This document shows, piece by piece, positions 19,570 through 28,432 of a stretch of DNA of 64,000 nucleotides. The stretch is taken from positions 4,751,501-4,815,500 of the forward strand of contig NZ_CP028897.1 of assembly GCF_003072645.1 (NCBI RefSeq), written 5' to 3'. The notes under the pieces are model-generated. The model was not told the DNA's origin, made no database searches, and saw nothing but the letters and a program-made list of their open reading frames with translations. Position numbers and translations under genes: made by a program. The DNA comes from Dongshaea marina (lineage in GTDB: Bacteria > Pseudomonadota > Gammaproteobacteria > Enterobacterales > Aeromonadaceae). The stretch's first letter is position 1. Every line of letters begins with the position of its first letter.

Positions 19570-20793
19570 TTAAGCTGTTGTTTCCATTGAGTAGGCTTTA
19601 TTTCTGCTGCGTGTCACCAGAGAGAGCAGAACTCCAATAATAGCGACAACTATCAGTGTTAGCGGTAACACAAGTGAGTATTCACCGATATAGTTACCTG
19701 CAACAAATACCGTCGCAGCTCCAGTTAACAGGGTCAGAAATGACAGCAAGCCCGCAGACAAAGCACTATTGTGGGCGCCAGAAAGAGCCATCATAGAGCC
19801 ATTGGGCAAGACAAAAGCGATACCAATAAACAGAATAAAGGCCGGAGCAAATATGGAATAGATATTAATGATCCCGGCATGAAATGCGGCTAACAGAAGC
19901 ACGGATGCCAGCAGGATCAAACTGATACCAATAGCTAAAAACTTCCCCCCGGCATATTTGTGACTAAATTTACTCACGATGACGGCCCCAAAGAACAGAC
20001 CAAAGGAGGTGATAAAGGCCAGTTCACCAAACTGCTGCGAGTTGATCCCGGCATATTGCTGTGCCACGACAGGGGCGAAAGAGTTAAACACATAGATAGA
20101 GGCGGATGCCACACAAACCAGGGCCACATAGCTAAAATAGCTCGGTTGCAGCAGGGCTTTCAGATAACCCGAAATAACCCGCCCGGCATGCACCTTTTGA
20201 TGCTGTTCAGCCGGCAGCGTCTCCTTAAGCAAAAAGACGCACCCCAACACAAACAGATTGAACAGCAACTGGAACTCAAAAGATGCCTTTAGATCAAACA
20301 GCTGAGTTAGGCTACCACCAATAAAGATCGCCACTCCTGGCAGAAACGCCTGCATCAGGGTCAGGATCGCCAGTACGCGTCGAGACTCGCTTCCCTGGTG
20401 TACATCTGAAACCATAGTCAGGCCCAGCACCAAACCGGAAGCGGCACCAAAGGCATTGATCAAGCGCCCCCAGATCAACAGCTCAAAATTGAGATAGAAG
20501 ATCGCAGCCAGTTGCATCAGGCTGCCGATCAGTGCCAGCAATATGCCAACCAGGGCCGCTGTCTTACGACCATAGTGGTTAGATATAGGGCCAAACACTA
20601 GCTGCGCAATGGCGTAGCCGATAAGAAACACCGACATCACCCATTCAGCTTTTGCAGAGGAGATTTGAAAGACCCGAATAATCTCTGGTAATGATGGTGC
20701 CAACAATACAGAAACAAACGATGCAAAACCATAAAGAAATATGAGGATGTAGACAGGGGGAAAATAACCGCTAGCAGCAATTTTTTGATGCAT
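19570..20793 (-). CDS. MFS transporter, Bcr/CflA-like drug-efflux type
   Basis: About 407 residues and twelve hydrophobic helices. It shows MFS signatures LAPSLPEI...VMSVFLIGYAIAQLVFGPISNHYGRK (motif A after helix 2) and a GAASGLVLGLTMVSD segment. This pattern is seen in Bcr/CflA-family exporters. Start chosen at the ATG 20793, ten bases after AGGAA. The gene may be cotranscribed with the truncated SDR downstream. Substrate not assignable. Confidence 0.8.
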   Translation of the reverse strand: MHQKIAASGYFPPVYILIFLYGFASFVSVLLAPSLPEIIRVFQISSAKAEWVMSVFLIGYAIAQLVFGPISNHYGRKTAALVGILLALIGSLMQLAAIFYLNFELLIWGRLINAFGAASGLVLGLTMVSDVHQGSESRRVLAILTLMQAFLPGVAIFIGGSLTQLFDLKASFEFQLLFNLFVLGCVFLLKETLPAEQHQKVHAGRVISGYLKALLQPSYFSYVALVCVASASIYVFNSFAPVVAQQYAGINSQQFGELAFITSFGLFFGAVIVSKFSHKYAGGKFLAIGISLILLASVLLLAAFHAGIINIYSIFAPAFILFIGIAFVLPNGSMMALSGAHNSALSAGLLSFLTLLTGAATVFVAGNYIGEYSLVLPLTLIVVAIIGVLLSLVTRSRNKAYSMETTA

Positions 20794-20901
20794 AATATTT
20801 CCTGTGTTAAAGGGCGACATGACTCGATATAAATATCAAGCCATATCCACATTGACTATCACTTTCCGAGCTGTGAACTATTAAACATGAATATAGATAA
20901 C

Positions 20902-21315
20902 TTAGGACTTCTGAGCAGAAAGAACACGCTGATAACAATCGATAAGCTTCTGCTCATCTTCATATATTTTATAGCGCGTTATCTTACCCTCCTCAATATT
21001 AAAAAAGCATACCGCATCTGATTCATACTCCTCACCTGTGGCAAGAAATTTAAACTTAAGGTAAGCGGTCTCAATGACTTGCTTTTCATTATATGGGAAA
21101 ATCGAGCGAGTCTCCCAACTTGTGAGCTGACACTCCTTCCCGATATTTTTCAGATGCTGAAGTATCGCCTCCTTCCCCTCATGGGTACCGCTCCAGCCAC
21201 CACCCGCATTATCCGTATGCCATATTGCATCATCAGAAACCAGCTCCAGCGCTCCCTGAATATTTTTCTGTTTAAAATACTCCCGATACTGCTTAATTAT
21301 CTCAACATGATTCAT
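20902..21315 (-). CDS. NTF2/SnoaL-like small protein
   Basis: 137 residues with the cone-shaped NTF2-like fold pattern: an N-terminal helix (YREYFKQKNIQGALELVSDDAIWH), GTHEGKEAILQHLKNI, then alternating beta strands with FFNIEEGKITRYKIYED. Members include small polyketide cyclases and stress proteins; no activity can be assigned. It sits upstream of the MFS gene in the same orientation with a 108-base gap. Confidence 0.7.
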   Translation of the reverse strand: MNHVEIIKQYREYFKQKNIQGALELVSDDAIWHTDNAGGGWSGTHEGKEAILQHLKNIGKECQLTSWETRSIFPYNEKQVIETAYLKFKFLATGEEYESDAVCFFNIEEGKITRYKIYEDEQKLIDCYQRVLSAQKS

Positions 21316-21720
21316 TACTTTATATCTCTAAATAAATTGTATTGGATATTGTAGTCACATCCGTTTCCCTATCAATAATCAATAGCTCAATTAAGAGTTA
21401 CCCAAGAGGTAACAATGAAGCAGTAGCAGAAAGTCTATGAATTCGTCCTACGGCACAAAAACTCAGTTTTAAACAGGCTGTCGAGGAACAGTCACTCTCG
21501 CCAGCACAGATCCCCCCAGACCACCAGGCTGCTCGACAAAGCCCTGCCTTCTAACGACTATGTCACACTCCATATAGCCCGTGGTGAATTGGTGACGCCG
21601 CCTGATGGAGCTACAGCAACCCCTCTGTTCAGACTAAAGTTTGTTAAGTGAGCAAGAAATGCAAAGCAGCGGATTCCGGGGATCGTCATGATAGAGGCTC
21701 AACTGCGATGAGAGACATGA
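21316..21720. other. Gene-free gap, possible decayed sequence
   Basis: The divergent promoter region of the NTF2-like gene and the AraC-type regulator. 21430-21650 has one long open stretch ending near LFRLKFVK that reads like a decayed protein, but I could not place it in a family. Nothing else is supported. Confidence 0.3.
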
Positions 21721-22599
21721 ATGAAACCCATTAACAGAGCCCTTAACTATATCGAGGAAAAGCTGGCTGAAGATATCCGTGTCGAGGATATTGCACATGC
21801 CTGTGCGATCAGCCCTTTTCATCTTTCCCGGGTGTTTAATTACCTGACTGGTTATCCCCTGGGGCGCTATCTGAGACTAAGACGCCTGAGCGAAAGCGCT
21901 AAGCTACTTGCAAGTACAGATTCAGATATTTTAAGTATCGCTCTCGAGGTGGGTTACGACTCCCATGCGGTTTTTAGCCGAGCATTCAAGGCAGAGTTTG
22001 GCATTACTCCCAGAGAATTTCGCCTTCATAAAAGCCTCTTAATGCTCAACCTGTTACAGCCAATTACTTGGAGTTCAACCATGAATATTACGATTCCTAC
22101 CCCCAAGGAAGAGACCAATCTGTCACTAACGGTTATTGGGGCATCCCACCGCTTTACCGGAGATAAAAATCCAAGAGAGTTCCTGATCAGTACATTCCTT
22201 CCTAAGTTATGGGCAAGATTCTCTGAGATCAAAGATCAGGCAGCTCCCGGATATCTTCAAATCATCAAGGATGCACAAAGCGAAGATGTATTTGACTGGT
22301 TTTCTGGAATGACGGTCAGCAAGGCAAAGGAGCTTCCTCAGGGCCTGGAGAGTACAGAGATCCACTGGGAGCGCTACCTTGCCTTCCCCTTTTGTATTAT
22401 CGGAGATCGGCTCAGGGATTTCATTGAGGCTATCTATAGTGACTGGCTGCCAACTAAGGGCCTTCAATACAGGGTTGCCGAAGGAAGTCACATCCAGTGG
22501 CTCAAAAACTCACCAAACATCTCCACCCCGGAGGAAGCTGCGGAGCTGATCGCCTCCAGGGAGAAGATTGAGGGAGAGATCTGGATCCCTATTCTATGA
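21721..22599 (+). CDS. AraC-family regulator with GyrI-like ligand domain
   Basis: 292 residues. The N-terminal double helix-turn-helix reads NYIEEKLAEDIRVEDIAHACAISPFHLSRVFNYLTG and ILSIALEVGYDSHAVFSRAFKAEFGITPREFR, the standard AraC/XylS signature placed first as in Rob and SoxS. Residues 120-292 resemble the GyrI-like effector-binding fold (LSLTVIGASHRFTG at its start, EIWIPIL at its end). Such regulators sense small hydrophobic molecules and often control efflux pumps, so the divergent MFS exporter is a plausible target (inference). Confidence 0.85.
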   Translation: MKPINRALNYIEEKLAEDIRVEDIAHACAISPFHLSRVFNYLTGYPLGRYLRLRRLSESAKLLASTDSDILSIALEVGYDSHAVFSRAFKAEFGITPREFRLHKSLLMLNLLQPITWSSTMNITIPTPKEETNLSLTVIGASHRFTGDKNPREFLISTFLPKLWARFSEIKDQAAPGYLQIIKDAQSEDVFDWFSGMTVSKAKELPQGLESTEIHWERYLAFPFCIIGDRLRDFIEAIYSDWLPTKGLQYRVAEGSHIQWLKNSPNISTPEEAAELIASREKIEGEIWIPIL

Positions 22600-22798
22600 T
22601 CTTTTGCCGTGAGGGGAGCCTATCCCCTCATTCCAACTTCACTCAATCAATCCCGCTCGCTTCGGCACTCGCTGACGGAGAGAATTAAAAAAACTCTCTT
22701 TGATTTGTCCTTTTCGTCACGGGTGTATCGTGACTCGTAATATAGAAGATGTTGGTATTGCTGTTGATTTATCGATTAGGATGTATCTGGGAGATGGT

Positions 22799-23317
22799 AT
22801 GGTACGCCTCACCTCTGAACACAAAGCTTTACCTTATAGAGGAAGTATGGACTTTCATCACGCGGATCAATATCAAACATGGTGCCATAAGAAGTTTATT
22901 TATTATCAAACTCAGGTGCTCAACTTGCTGCCTGACGCAAGAGTTGAACATATTGGCTCTTCATCCATTCCCGGAGCCATATCCAAGGGCGATCTGGATA
23001 TTTTTGTTGGTGTCCATAGAGATGATCACCAAAATGCAGTACTTACCCTTACAAGCTTAGGTTTTCGAGAAAAGCTGGAGACATTGCGAACACCTGAGCT
23101 CTGTATGCTGGAATCAGATTCAGAAAACATCGCTCTTCAAGTCGTTGCAAATGATTCAAAGTTTGAATTCTTTTTGGTTTTTCGGGACAAACTGTGTTCT
23201 GACCCAACGTTGGTCAATCAATACAACAATCTTAAGAAATCGTGCGAAGGTATGTCACACAACGAATACCGTAATAGGAAGTCTATATTCATCGAGCAAG
23301 TTTTATCGCAGGCATAA
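22799..23317 (+). CDS. GrpB-like nucleotidyltransferase-fold protein
   Basis: 172 residues from the ATG at 22799, which has GGGAG five bases upstream. VEHIGSSSIPGAISKGDLDIFVGV matches the GrpB/UPF0157 signature, where GS-x(8-9)-K-x-D-x-D is the nucleotidyltransferase-like motif. The family's biochemical role is not established. It starts a run of four co-oriented small genes for nucleotide- or RNA-related folds (22.8-25.2 kb). Confidence 0.8.
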   Translation: MVRLTSEHKALPYRGSMDFHHADQYQTWCHKKFIYYQTQVLNLLPDARVEHIGSSSIPGAISKGDLDIFVGVHRDDHQNAVLTLTSLGFREKLETLRTPELCMLESDSENIALQVVANDSKFEFFLVFRDKLCSDPTLVNQYNNLKKSCEGMSHNEYRNRKSIFIEQVLSQA

Positions 23318-23368
23318 CAGACTAAAAACAACATTTCGCAAGTCAGATCAAAGAGGGAAGCAGAAAGA

Positions 23369-23779
23369 ATGAATAGAGAAGTACGAGTGGGAGTTGGGGT
23401 GATTATCTTGCGAGACGGCTGTGTGTTGCTTGGGGAGCGCATCGGTGCCCATGGTGCCGGGACCTGGGCGACGCCGGGTGGCCACCTGGAGGTGGGCGAG
23501 AGCATCGAGGAGTGCGCAAGGCGTGAGGTGCTGGAAGAAACCGGCTTAGAGGTTTATTCGATCGAGAAGTTAAGCTTTACCAACGATATATTCGAGGAAG
23601 AGGGAAAGCACTACATTACGCTGTTTGTCACCGCCTCCTGCGATGGAGGCGAAGCCCAGCTCATGGAACCGCACAAGTGCATGCAGTGGCAGTGGTTCAA
23701 ACCCGACGAACTCCCTACCCCCCTGTTCCTGCCCCTAACCAATCTGCTTAAAGAACACCCCGGATTAGTTGCAACTTAA
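23369..23779 (+). CDS. Nudix hydrolase
   Basis: 136 residues with a complete Nudix box, G-G-H-L-E-V-G-E-S-I-E-E-C-A-R-R-E-V-L-E then ETGLEV (starting near residue 37), required for Mg-dependent cleavage of nucleoside diphosphates linked to another group. The overall look (ILRDGCVLLGERIGAHGAGTWATPGGH, QWQWFKPDELPTPLF) is like NUDT15/MutT-type nucleotide pool enzymes. A partial second copy of its 3' end lies at 25261-25389. Confidence 0.88.
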   Translation: MNREVRVGVGVIILRDGCVLLGERIGAHGAGTWATPGGHLEVGESIEECARREVLEETGLEVYSIEKLSFTNDIFEEEGKHYITLFVTASCDGGEAQLMEPHKCMQWQWFKPDELPTPLFLPLTNLLKEHPGLVAT

Positions 23780-23798
23780 ATCCAGTGTCGAGGATAAC

Positions 23799-24263
23799 AT
23801 GGACAATAGAAGCAAAGCTTATTTACAACGATACCTTGAGTCGCTACCTACCAAAGTTGCTGAAAAATATTCCTCTTTTAGCTCAGACTATTTTTGCGCG
23901 GATGAGCACAACGCCAACCTCTGTGCCGAGCTGATTGTGCGTAGGGAGAAGCGCGCAACATGCAGCATGGATTATTGGTATAGCCATAAGGGTGAGCCAA
24001 TGCCAGAGGCGGGGCACCTTCTGGTGGTGACCAACTGGAGTGGTGAGCCTGTGTGCATCGTCGAGATCACTTCGGTTACTAAGTGCAAATATAACGAGGT
24101 CACACCTGAGTTTGCTGCAGCAGAAGGTGAGGGAGACAAGACTCTGGCCTGGTGGAAAAAAGCTCATTGGGAGTTTTTCTCCCTGGAATGCCAGGAGCTC
24201 GGGATCGAGCCCAGCGAAGAGATGCTTCTTGTACTGGAGCACTTTAAGGTCGTTTATAGGTAA
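23799..24263 (+). CDS. ASCH-domain protein
   Basis: 154 residues from the ATG at 23799 (GAGGA upstream). It has the ASCH pattern: SYWYSHKGEPMP-like loop, HLLVVTNWSGEPVCIVEITSVTKCKYNEVT, then EGEGDKTLAWWKKAHWEFF. ASCH domains are a beta-barrel related to PUA and are thought to bind RNA or nucleosides; some hydrolyse acetylcytidine. It is 20 bases after the Nudix stop, so probably in one operon. Confidence 0.8.
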   Translation: MDNRSKAYLQRYLESLPTKVAEKYSSFSSDYFCADEHNANLCAELIVRREKRATCSMDYWYSHKGEPMPEAGHLLVVTNWSGEPVCIVEITSVTKCKYNEVTPEFAAAEGEGDKTLAWWKKAHWEFFSLECQELGIEPSEEMLLVLEHFKVVYR

Positions 24264-24479
24264 GAGCTGCCTCTTTTCAATTCCCCTCAGGAGAGCTGGT
24301 GATGGTTTTAAATCTTGCCAAGTATTTCGTATTCAACACTCTCAGAGTAGATGCAGGTCAACAATACCCATCCGAATCCTTGATAAAATCTCGCCCGGAA
24401 AACCGGGACAGCGCAGGGATATGGAACCACCATAGCCCTGGCGGTAGCGTCCCTGGTAAATCAAAGGAACCAAGGATTA

Positions 24480-25220
24480 ATGGATCAGGCATTTGAAGCG
24501 ATAAAGCTCAACTTCGAACAGATTGAAAAGTCACATGCTGAAAAACTGGCTCAGGGATACATAGCGGTCGACCCCTGGCTACAACGACAGAGTGAAGATA
24601 ACCGGATTGGCTTAACCTTGCTGTTTCATGTTGGAGCCCAGCTTCAAAGTTACCCGTCGATATGCTCTGACTACAAGCCCTTTGAGGACTATCTGTACCT
24701 CTACCCTCAAGGAGATCTCCACATCACCCTGTTTGACATCTTTCCAGCGGTTTCGGGCTTTTCAATTTCGAGCGACGCCCTGAACCAGTACCGCAAGGCG
24801 ATGGTAGAGCTGTTCCGGGAGATCGCTCCATTTCAAATCGATCTGGAAGGAGTGTTATTTACCGATTCGGCCGGGTTAATGAAAGGGTTTGATGGCCTGA
24901 AGCTCCATCAGATTCGAACCGCGATCCGCGAAAAGCTTACCGCACTGAAACTCCTATATCAGGAGCGTTTCGAGTCCAGGATCGCACACATCACCTTCTG
25001 CCGCTTTAAAGATGAACTCACCCAACCTCTCAAGCTACTGCAGCTGAACCAGAAACTTAGGAATCAGCCTCTGGGCTCCCTGCAGATCACCGAGGTCGAT
25101 TTAGTCATTCATGACTACTATAACCTGAGCCATAAAACGGAGATCATCGCCACCATCCCCCTCGGCGGCAAGGAAAAGACGGCACCACAAACCCGCCCCA
25201 TACCAATAACTACCACCTAA
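24480..25220 (+). CDS. 2H phosphoesterase-like protein
   Basis: 246 residues. Two histidine motifs, GDLHITLFDI (about residue 80) and ARIAHITF-type RIAHITFCRF (about residue 162), match the H-x-[ST]-h pair that defines the 2H phosphoesterase (LigT/cyclic phosphodiesterase) fold. Such enzymes act on 2',3'-cyclic or 2'-5' RNA linkages and ADP-ribose cyclic phosphate. The family call is from the paired motifs and spacing. It ends the set of four small nucleotide-related genes. Confidence 0.7.
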   Translation: MDQAFEAIKLNFEQIEKSHAEKLAQGYIAVDPWLQRQSEDNRIGLTLLFHVGAQLQSYPSICSDYKPFEDYLYLYPQGDLHITLFDIFPAVSGFSISSDALNQYRKAMVELFREIAPFQIDLEGVLFTDSAGLMKGFDGLKLHQIRTAIREKLTALKLLYQERFESRIAHITFCRFKDELTQPLKLLQLNQKLRNQPLGSLQITEVDLVIHDYYNLSHKTEIIATIPLGGKEKTAPQTRPIPITTT

Positions 25221-25260
25221 ACCTTGATAGGATAACCCAAGAAAACTAGTACAGATTCAG

Positions 25261-25389
25261 GAAGCTAGAGCTACACAAGTGTAAGCAGTGGCAGTGGTTA
25301 AATCCGATGAGCTGCCCTCTCCCCTGTTTCTCCCACTGATTAACCTTCTCAAAGAACACCCCAAGCTCGACAGTAAGGTATCGAAGTAG
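25261..25389 (+). pseudogene. 3' fragment of a second Nudix hydrolase gene
   Basis: The translation HKCKQWQW and, one base-shift later, DELPSPLFLPLINLLKEHPKL parallels HKCMQWQWFKPDELPTPLFLPLTNLLKEHPGL of the intact Nudix gene at 23369. Only the last third is present and it needs one extra base near 25304. It ends with TAG at 25387-25389. This looks like a decayed partial duplication. Confidence 0.65.
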
Positions 25390-25808
25390 ATGCTAGTGAA
25401 ACGTGAGTGATAGGTCGCAGCTGCTCCCTGCTTCTTAAATTCAATTCTCAACAGACTTCCTTAGCATCACTAATGGGAAACTAAGACCACCATTCAAACT
25501 AGTCGGAATAATTAAACTTCAAATGCAATAGAGGATCTACTCAATAGATAATCCAAATGTAAATAGCAGCTATGAAGTTATACCTCTAGCAGGAATGATG
25601 GATTTTTTCTATAATATTTCAAACAGGATTTTTAGTTATTGCATAAAGGATAAAGTAGGGAGATTCCCCCAACGCTATCACTAAAGAAACCTTTCCTCTA
25701 TCCTTATGCTCCAGAAAAAAACAAAAACATCACAAGAAAAACAGTTTTCTAACAAGTCAACCCTGTTAACATTGCCTTTTACCAGAGCGATTATTTTTTA
25801 TTCAAATA

Positions 25809-25830
25809 GAAGTGATCTCGAATTCACTTC
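25809..25830. promoter_or_regulatory. Operator-like inverted repeat upstream of the AAA+ gene
   Basis: GAAGTGA (25809-25815) and TCACTTC (25824-25830) form a perfect 7-bp inverted repeat with 8-bp spacing in AT-rich DNA just before the ATPase gene. Geometry fits a dimeric repressor site. No regulator gene is adjacent, so this is a guess from symmetry. Confidence 0.35.
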
Positions 25831-25873
25831 CAATTAATTAACCTAAATTTAAAACAAGAGACAACAATAAACA

Positions 25874-28432
25874 ATGAACAGTTTCGTTGATTTACAACAA
25901 AAACAATACAGCATCATAGCCACACAAGACCGAAAAAACCAATCAGGCGGTGGAATAGTAAACATTTTGTTTTACTTTGATGAACAAAATGAAATTCAAG
26001 CTTTAGATCCAGACATATTCCCTAGCGGAAAGTGCTGGATAATTAACGACTATGAAAATGCTATTGAATCAAAGTATCAGCCAGGAGAAATGTTTCGTAT
26101 CAATGGGATCTCTCGCTCAAGAAATTCAGCAGATGAATCGACCTCCTCAGATGGGCTTGTTGAGTGGTGCTGCACAAGTACAACAAAAGTATCGAGCATA
26201 AGAAATGAATTAATCCAAGTAATTGATTGTCTCCTACCTGATATTAACACTGGTGAGTTGACTTGGTCAGGAGATGATCTTCAACGCGGCGTTTATTTTA
26301 TAAATGACAAAAAAACCAATGAAGTTCACGGTCCATTTGAAATTACAATACAGATTAATGGTAACAATCGTCAGTATATTGCATCTCCGTATACAACCCC
26401 AAGCATAAGAATACCAAATCATCATATCACTGTTGTTGATTTCAATAAAATACGCAAAGCTGACATAATGCGAGATGCAGAAGTTAATGGTGAGATAAGA
26501 ACATACGTTAGCAGCCTTAAACTCTATGCATCAACCATGAGTGAAATCTGGAATGTTATTGATTACATATCAGCACCTCAATTGATGAAGTTCATATCAG
26601 AAATAAAAATAAGCAACAACAAAAAATTAATATCAAACTCAAAGCTTGGGGAGGTTAAACGGGGTCTAGAGGAGTTCCTTAAGAAAAAAAAGAATAACTT
26701 AAGCAGCTCAACTAGATATGAACGGGCCATAGACCTTCTAAGCTCTGATGATTCATATCATGCAACATGGATAGATATACTTGATGAATACATCCAAACT
26801 AATCAAGGGCGAGAGGCACTAAAAAAACACTCTATTAACAAGCAAGTTCAGTCCAGTGACTTGCTAATAAAGCAAAAAAACAGTGAGCTGAAACAAATAG
26901 AGAGTGCTTTAGATACGAAGGAAAAAGAGTTAAGCGATATAGATAAAGAGATTCTTGAACAAAAAGATAAATTATCCAAGACAAAAGAAGAGGTTGAGAA
27001 TAAGCTCCTATCAAAAAACAAGGCTTTGCAAGAAGCTCAGCAGTCATTAGAAAGCAAAATAAAAAAATTACAAGATGAGTGTTCAATAATTGAAAAAAAA
27101 TATGATAGATTTGTAACGCTTGATCAAGTAAATCAGGAATTGAAAGACCTAAGCCGAGATAAGGAAAGATTAGAAATAGCAATCCGTCACTGCAAACGGA
27201 CCTTAGGTGATCCAGAAAGCATGATCGAAAAAATTACAGAAGTTCATGCTGTAATGGACACTTTAGGTTACTCTCAAAGGACTTCAACTCAAGAAAAGTC
27301 CATTCAGGAGTATCGACCAGAATCATCAATTTGTGAATTTAAACCAACACATAAAAATACTCTTAACTTCATTCATACGATAACACAGTCAGTTAATGAT
27401 ATGGATGGCCGTGAACTTAGTGAGGCTGAAGTTGCTAATCTGTTAATTTGCATGCAACAAAACCTTATGATGATATTACAAGGCCGCCCTGGGGTTGGAA
27501 AAACATCTACAGCTATTAATCTTGCGAATGCTCTTGGTATTCATAAAAGAGGAAACGGATTAAACAACTCTGATTTTTTGAATATTCCAGTTGCACGAGG
27601 ATGGTCAAGCTCTCGCGATCTTATCGGGTTTTATAATGGGCTTAGAGATATATTCCAACCCGCTAGAACAGGACTTTATGAATTCTTGATTAATGGGGAA
27701 AAAGAAGAAGCCAAAAATCCACGAATAGTTCTTCTTGATGAAGCGAACCTTTCACCAATTGAGCATTACTGGAGTGATTTTATTGGTTTAACTGATAAAG
27801 AAGGGATGGACCGTGCAATTGATACAGGCATAAGTGGCGATAAGAGATTTATACATCCTGCTCGCAATAACACACTGCGATTTATTGCTACTGTAAATAA
27901 TGATAGCACTACTGAGCCATTGTCTCCTCGCCTACTTAGCCGAGCGCCAGTGATCTGCATGGATAATATTGATATCAGTACAGAAGATACGCTTGGTGGC
28001 GAGCTAACTGAACTTGATGGTGTCTTAAGTGCAAACATGATGGAAAGAATATTTGGTCGTTCTGCAGATAATGATGACAGATGCAATGGTGATGATTTAG
28101 CTGAGTGCTTGCATAATATTATTAACATTGGAATTAAAAATGCCCCTGCACTAAGAGAATCGCTCCAGATTAATGGCCGAAAGCAACAAGCAATTACAAG
28201 TTATCTAAGGGTGGCTGGCAGTATAATGGTTGACAATAAGGCTCTAGCACAAGATTTTGCAATGTCTCAATTTGTACTACCTCATCTCAATGGTGAGGGC
28301 GAAAAAGTACGCTATGCTATATTGGAAATGATAGAGCAAGCCAGAAGTAACTGCTTAGATCGTAGCGCAAAAATTATGGAAAAAATCCTTGAGGATGGTG
28401 ATAGCTACTTACAAAGCTACTCATTTTTATAA
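25874..28432 (+). CDS. Coiled-coil AAA+ ATPase, McrB/MoxR-like, predicted defence protein
   Basis: 852 residues. Residues 1-310 form a unique N-terminal region that I do not recognise. Residues about 320-445 are a long, highly charged coiled coil rich in Lys, Glu and Gln. Then comes a AAA+ domain: Walker A GRPGVGKTS (537-545), Walker B RIVLLDEANL (617-626, acidic pair Asp622-Glu623), and a sensor/arginine region ATVNNDSTTEPLSPRLLSRA. The DEANL box and the TVNxDxTT..SPxLLxRA pattern are those of McrB-like ATPases found next to DUF2357 nucleases. The partner nuclease gene begins 16 bases after the stop. Codon use is AT-rich relative to flanking genes, indicating transfer. Role: NTP-driven motor of a type IV-like restriction system (inference from architecture). 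Confidence 0.75.
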   Translation: MNSFVDLQQKQYSIIATQDRKNQSGGGIVNILFYFDEQNEIQALDPDIFPSGKCWIINDYENAIESKYQPGEMFRINGISRSRNSADESTSSDGLVEWCCTSTTKVSSIRNELIQVIDCLLPDINTGELTWSGDDLQRGVYFINDKKTNEVHGPFEITIQINGNNRQYIASPYTTPSIRIPNHHITVVDFNKIRKADIMRDAEVNGEIRTYVSSLKLYASTMSEIWNVIDYISAPQLMKFISEIKISNNKKLISNSKLGEVKRGLEEFLKKKKNNLSSSTRYERAIDLLSSDDSYHATWIDILDEYIQTNQGREALKKHSINKQVQSSDLLIKQKNSELKQIESALDTKEKELSDIDKEILEQKDKLSKTKEEVENKLLSKNKALQEAQQSLESKIKKLQDECSIIEKKYDRFVTLDQVNQELKDLSRDKERLEIAIRHCKRTLGDPESMIEKITEVHAVMDTLGYSQRTSTQEKSIQEYRPESSICEFKPTHKNTLNFIHTITQSVNDMDGRELSEAEVANLLICMQQNLMMILQGRPGVGKTSTAINLANALGIHKRGNGLNNSDFLNIPVARGWSSSRDLIGFYNGLRDIFQPARTGLYEFLINGEKEEAKNPRIVLLDEANLSPIEHYWSDFIGLTDKEGMDRAIDTGISGDKRFIHPARNNTLRFIATVNNDSTTEPLSPRLLSRAPVICMDNIDISTEDTLGGELTELDGVLSANMMERIFGRSADNDDRCNGDDLAECLHNIINIGIKNAPALRESLQINGRKQQAITSYLRVAGSIMVDNKALAQDFAMSQFVLPHLNGEGEKVRYAILEMIEQARSNCLDRSAKIMEKILEDGDSYLQSYSFL

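Larger units (their letters stand above)
25221..25873. other. AT-rich leader region of the defence-type operon
   Basis: Apart from a Nudix gene fragment at 25261-25389, the 653 bases hold no gene. Base composition turns clearly AT-rich from about 25450, in contrast to the flanking genes. A 7-bp inverted repeat lies at 25809-25830, 43 bases before the ATPase start. Confidence 0.6.
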
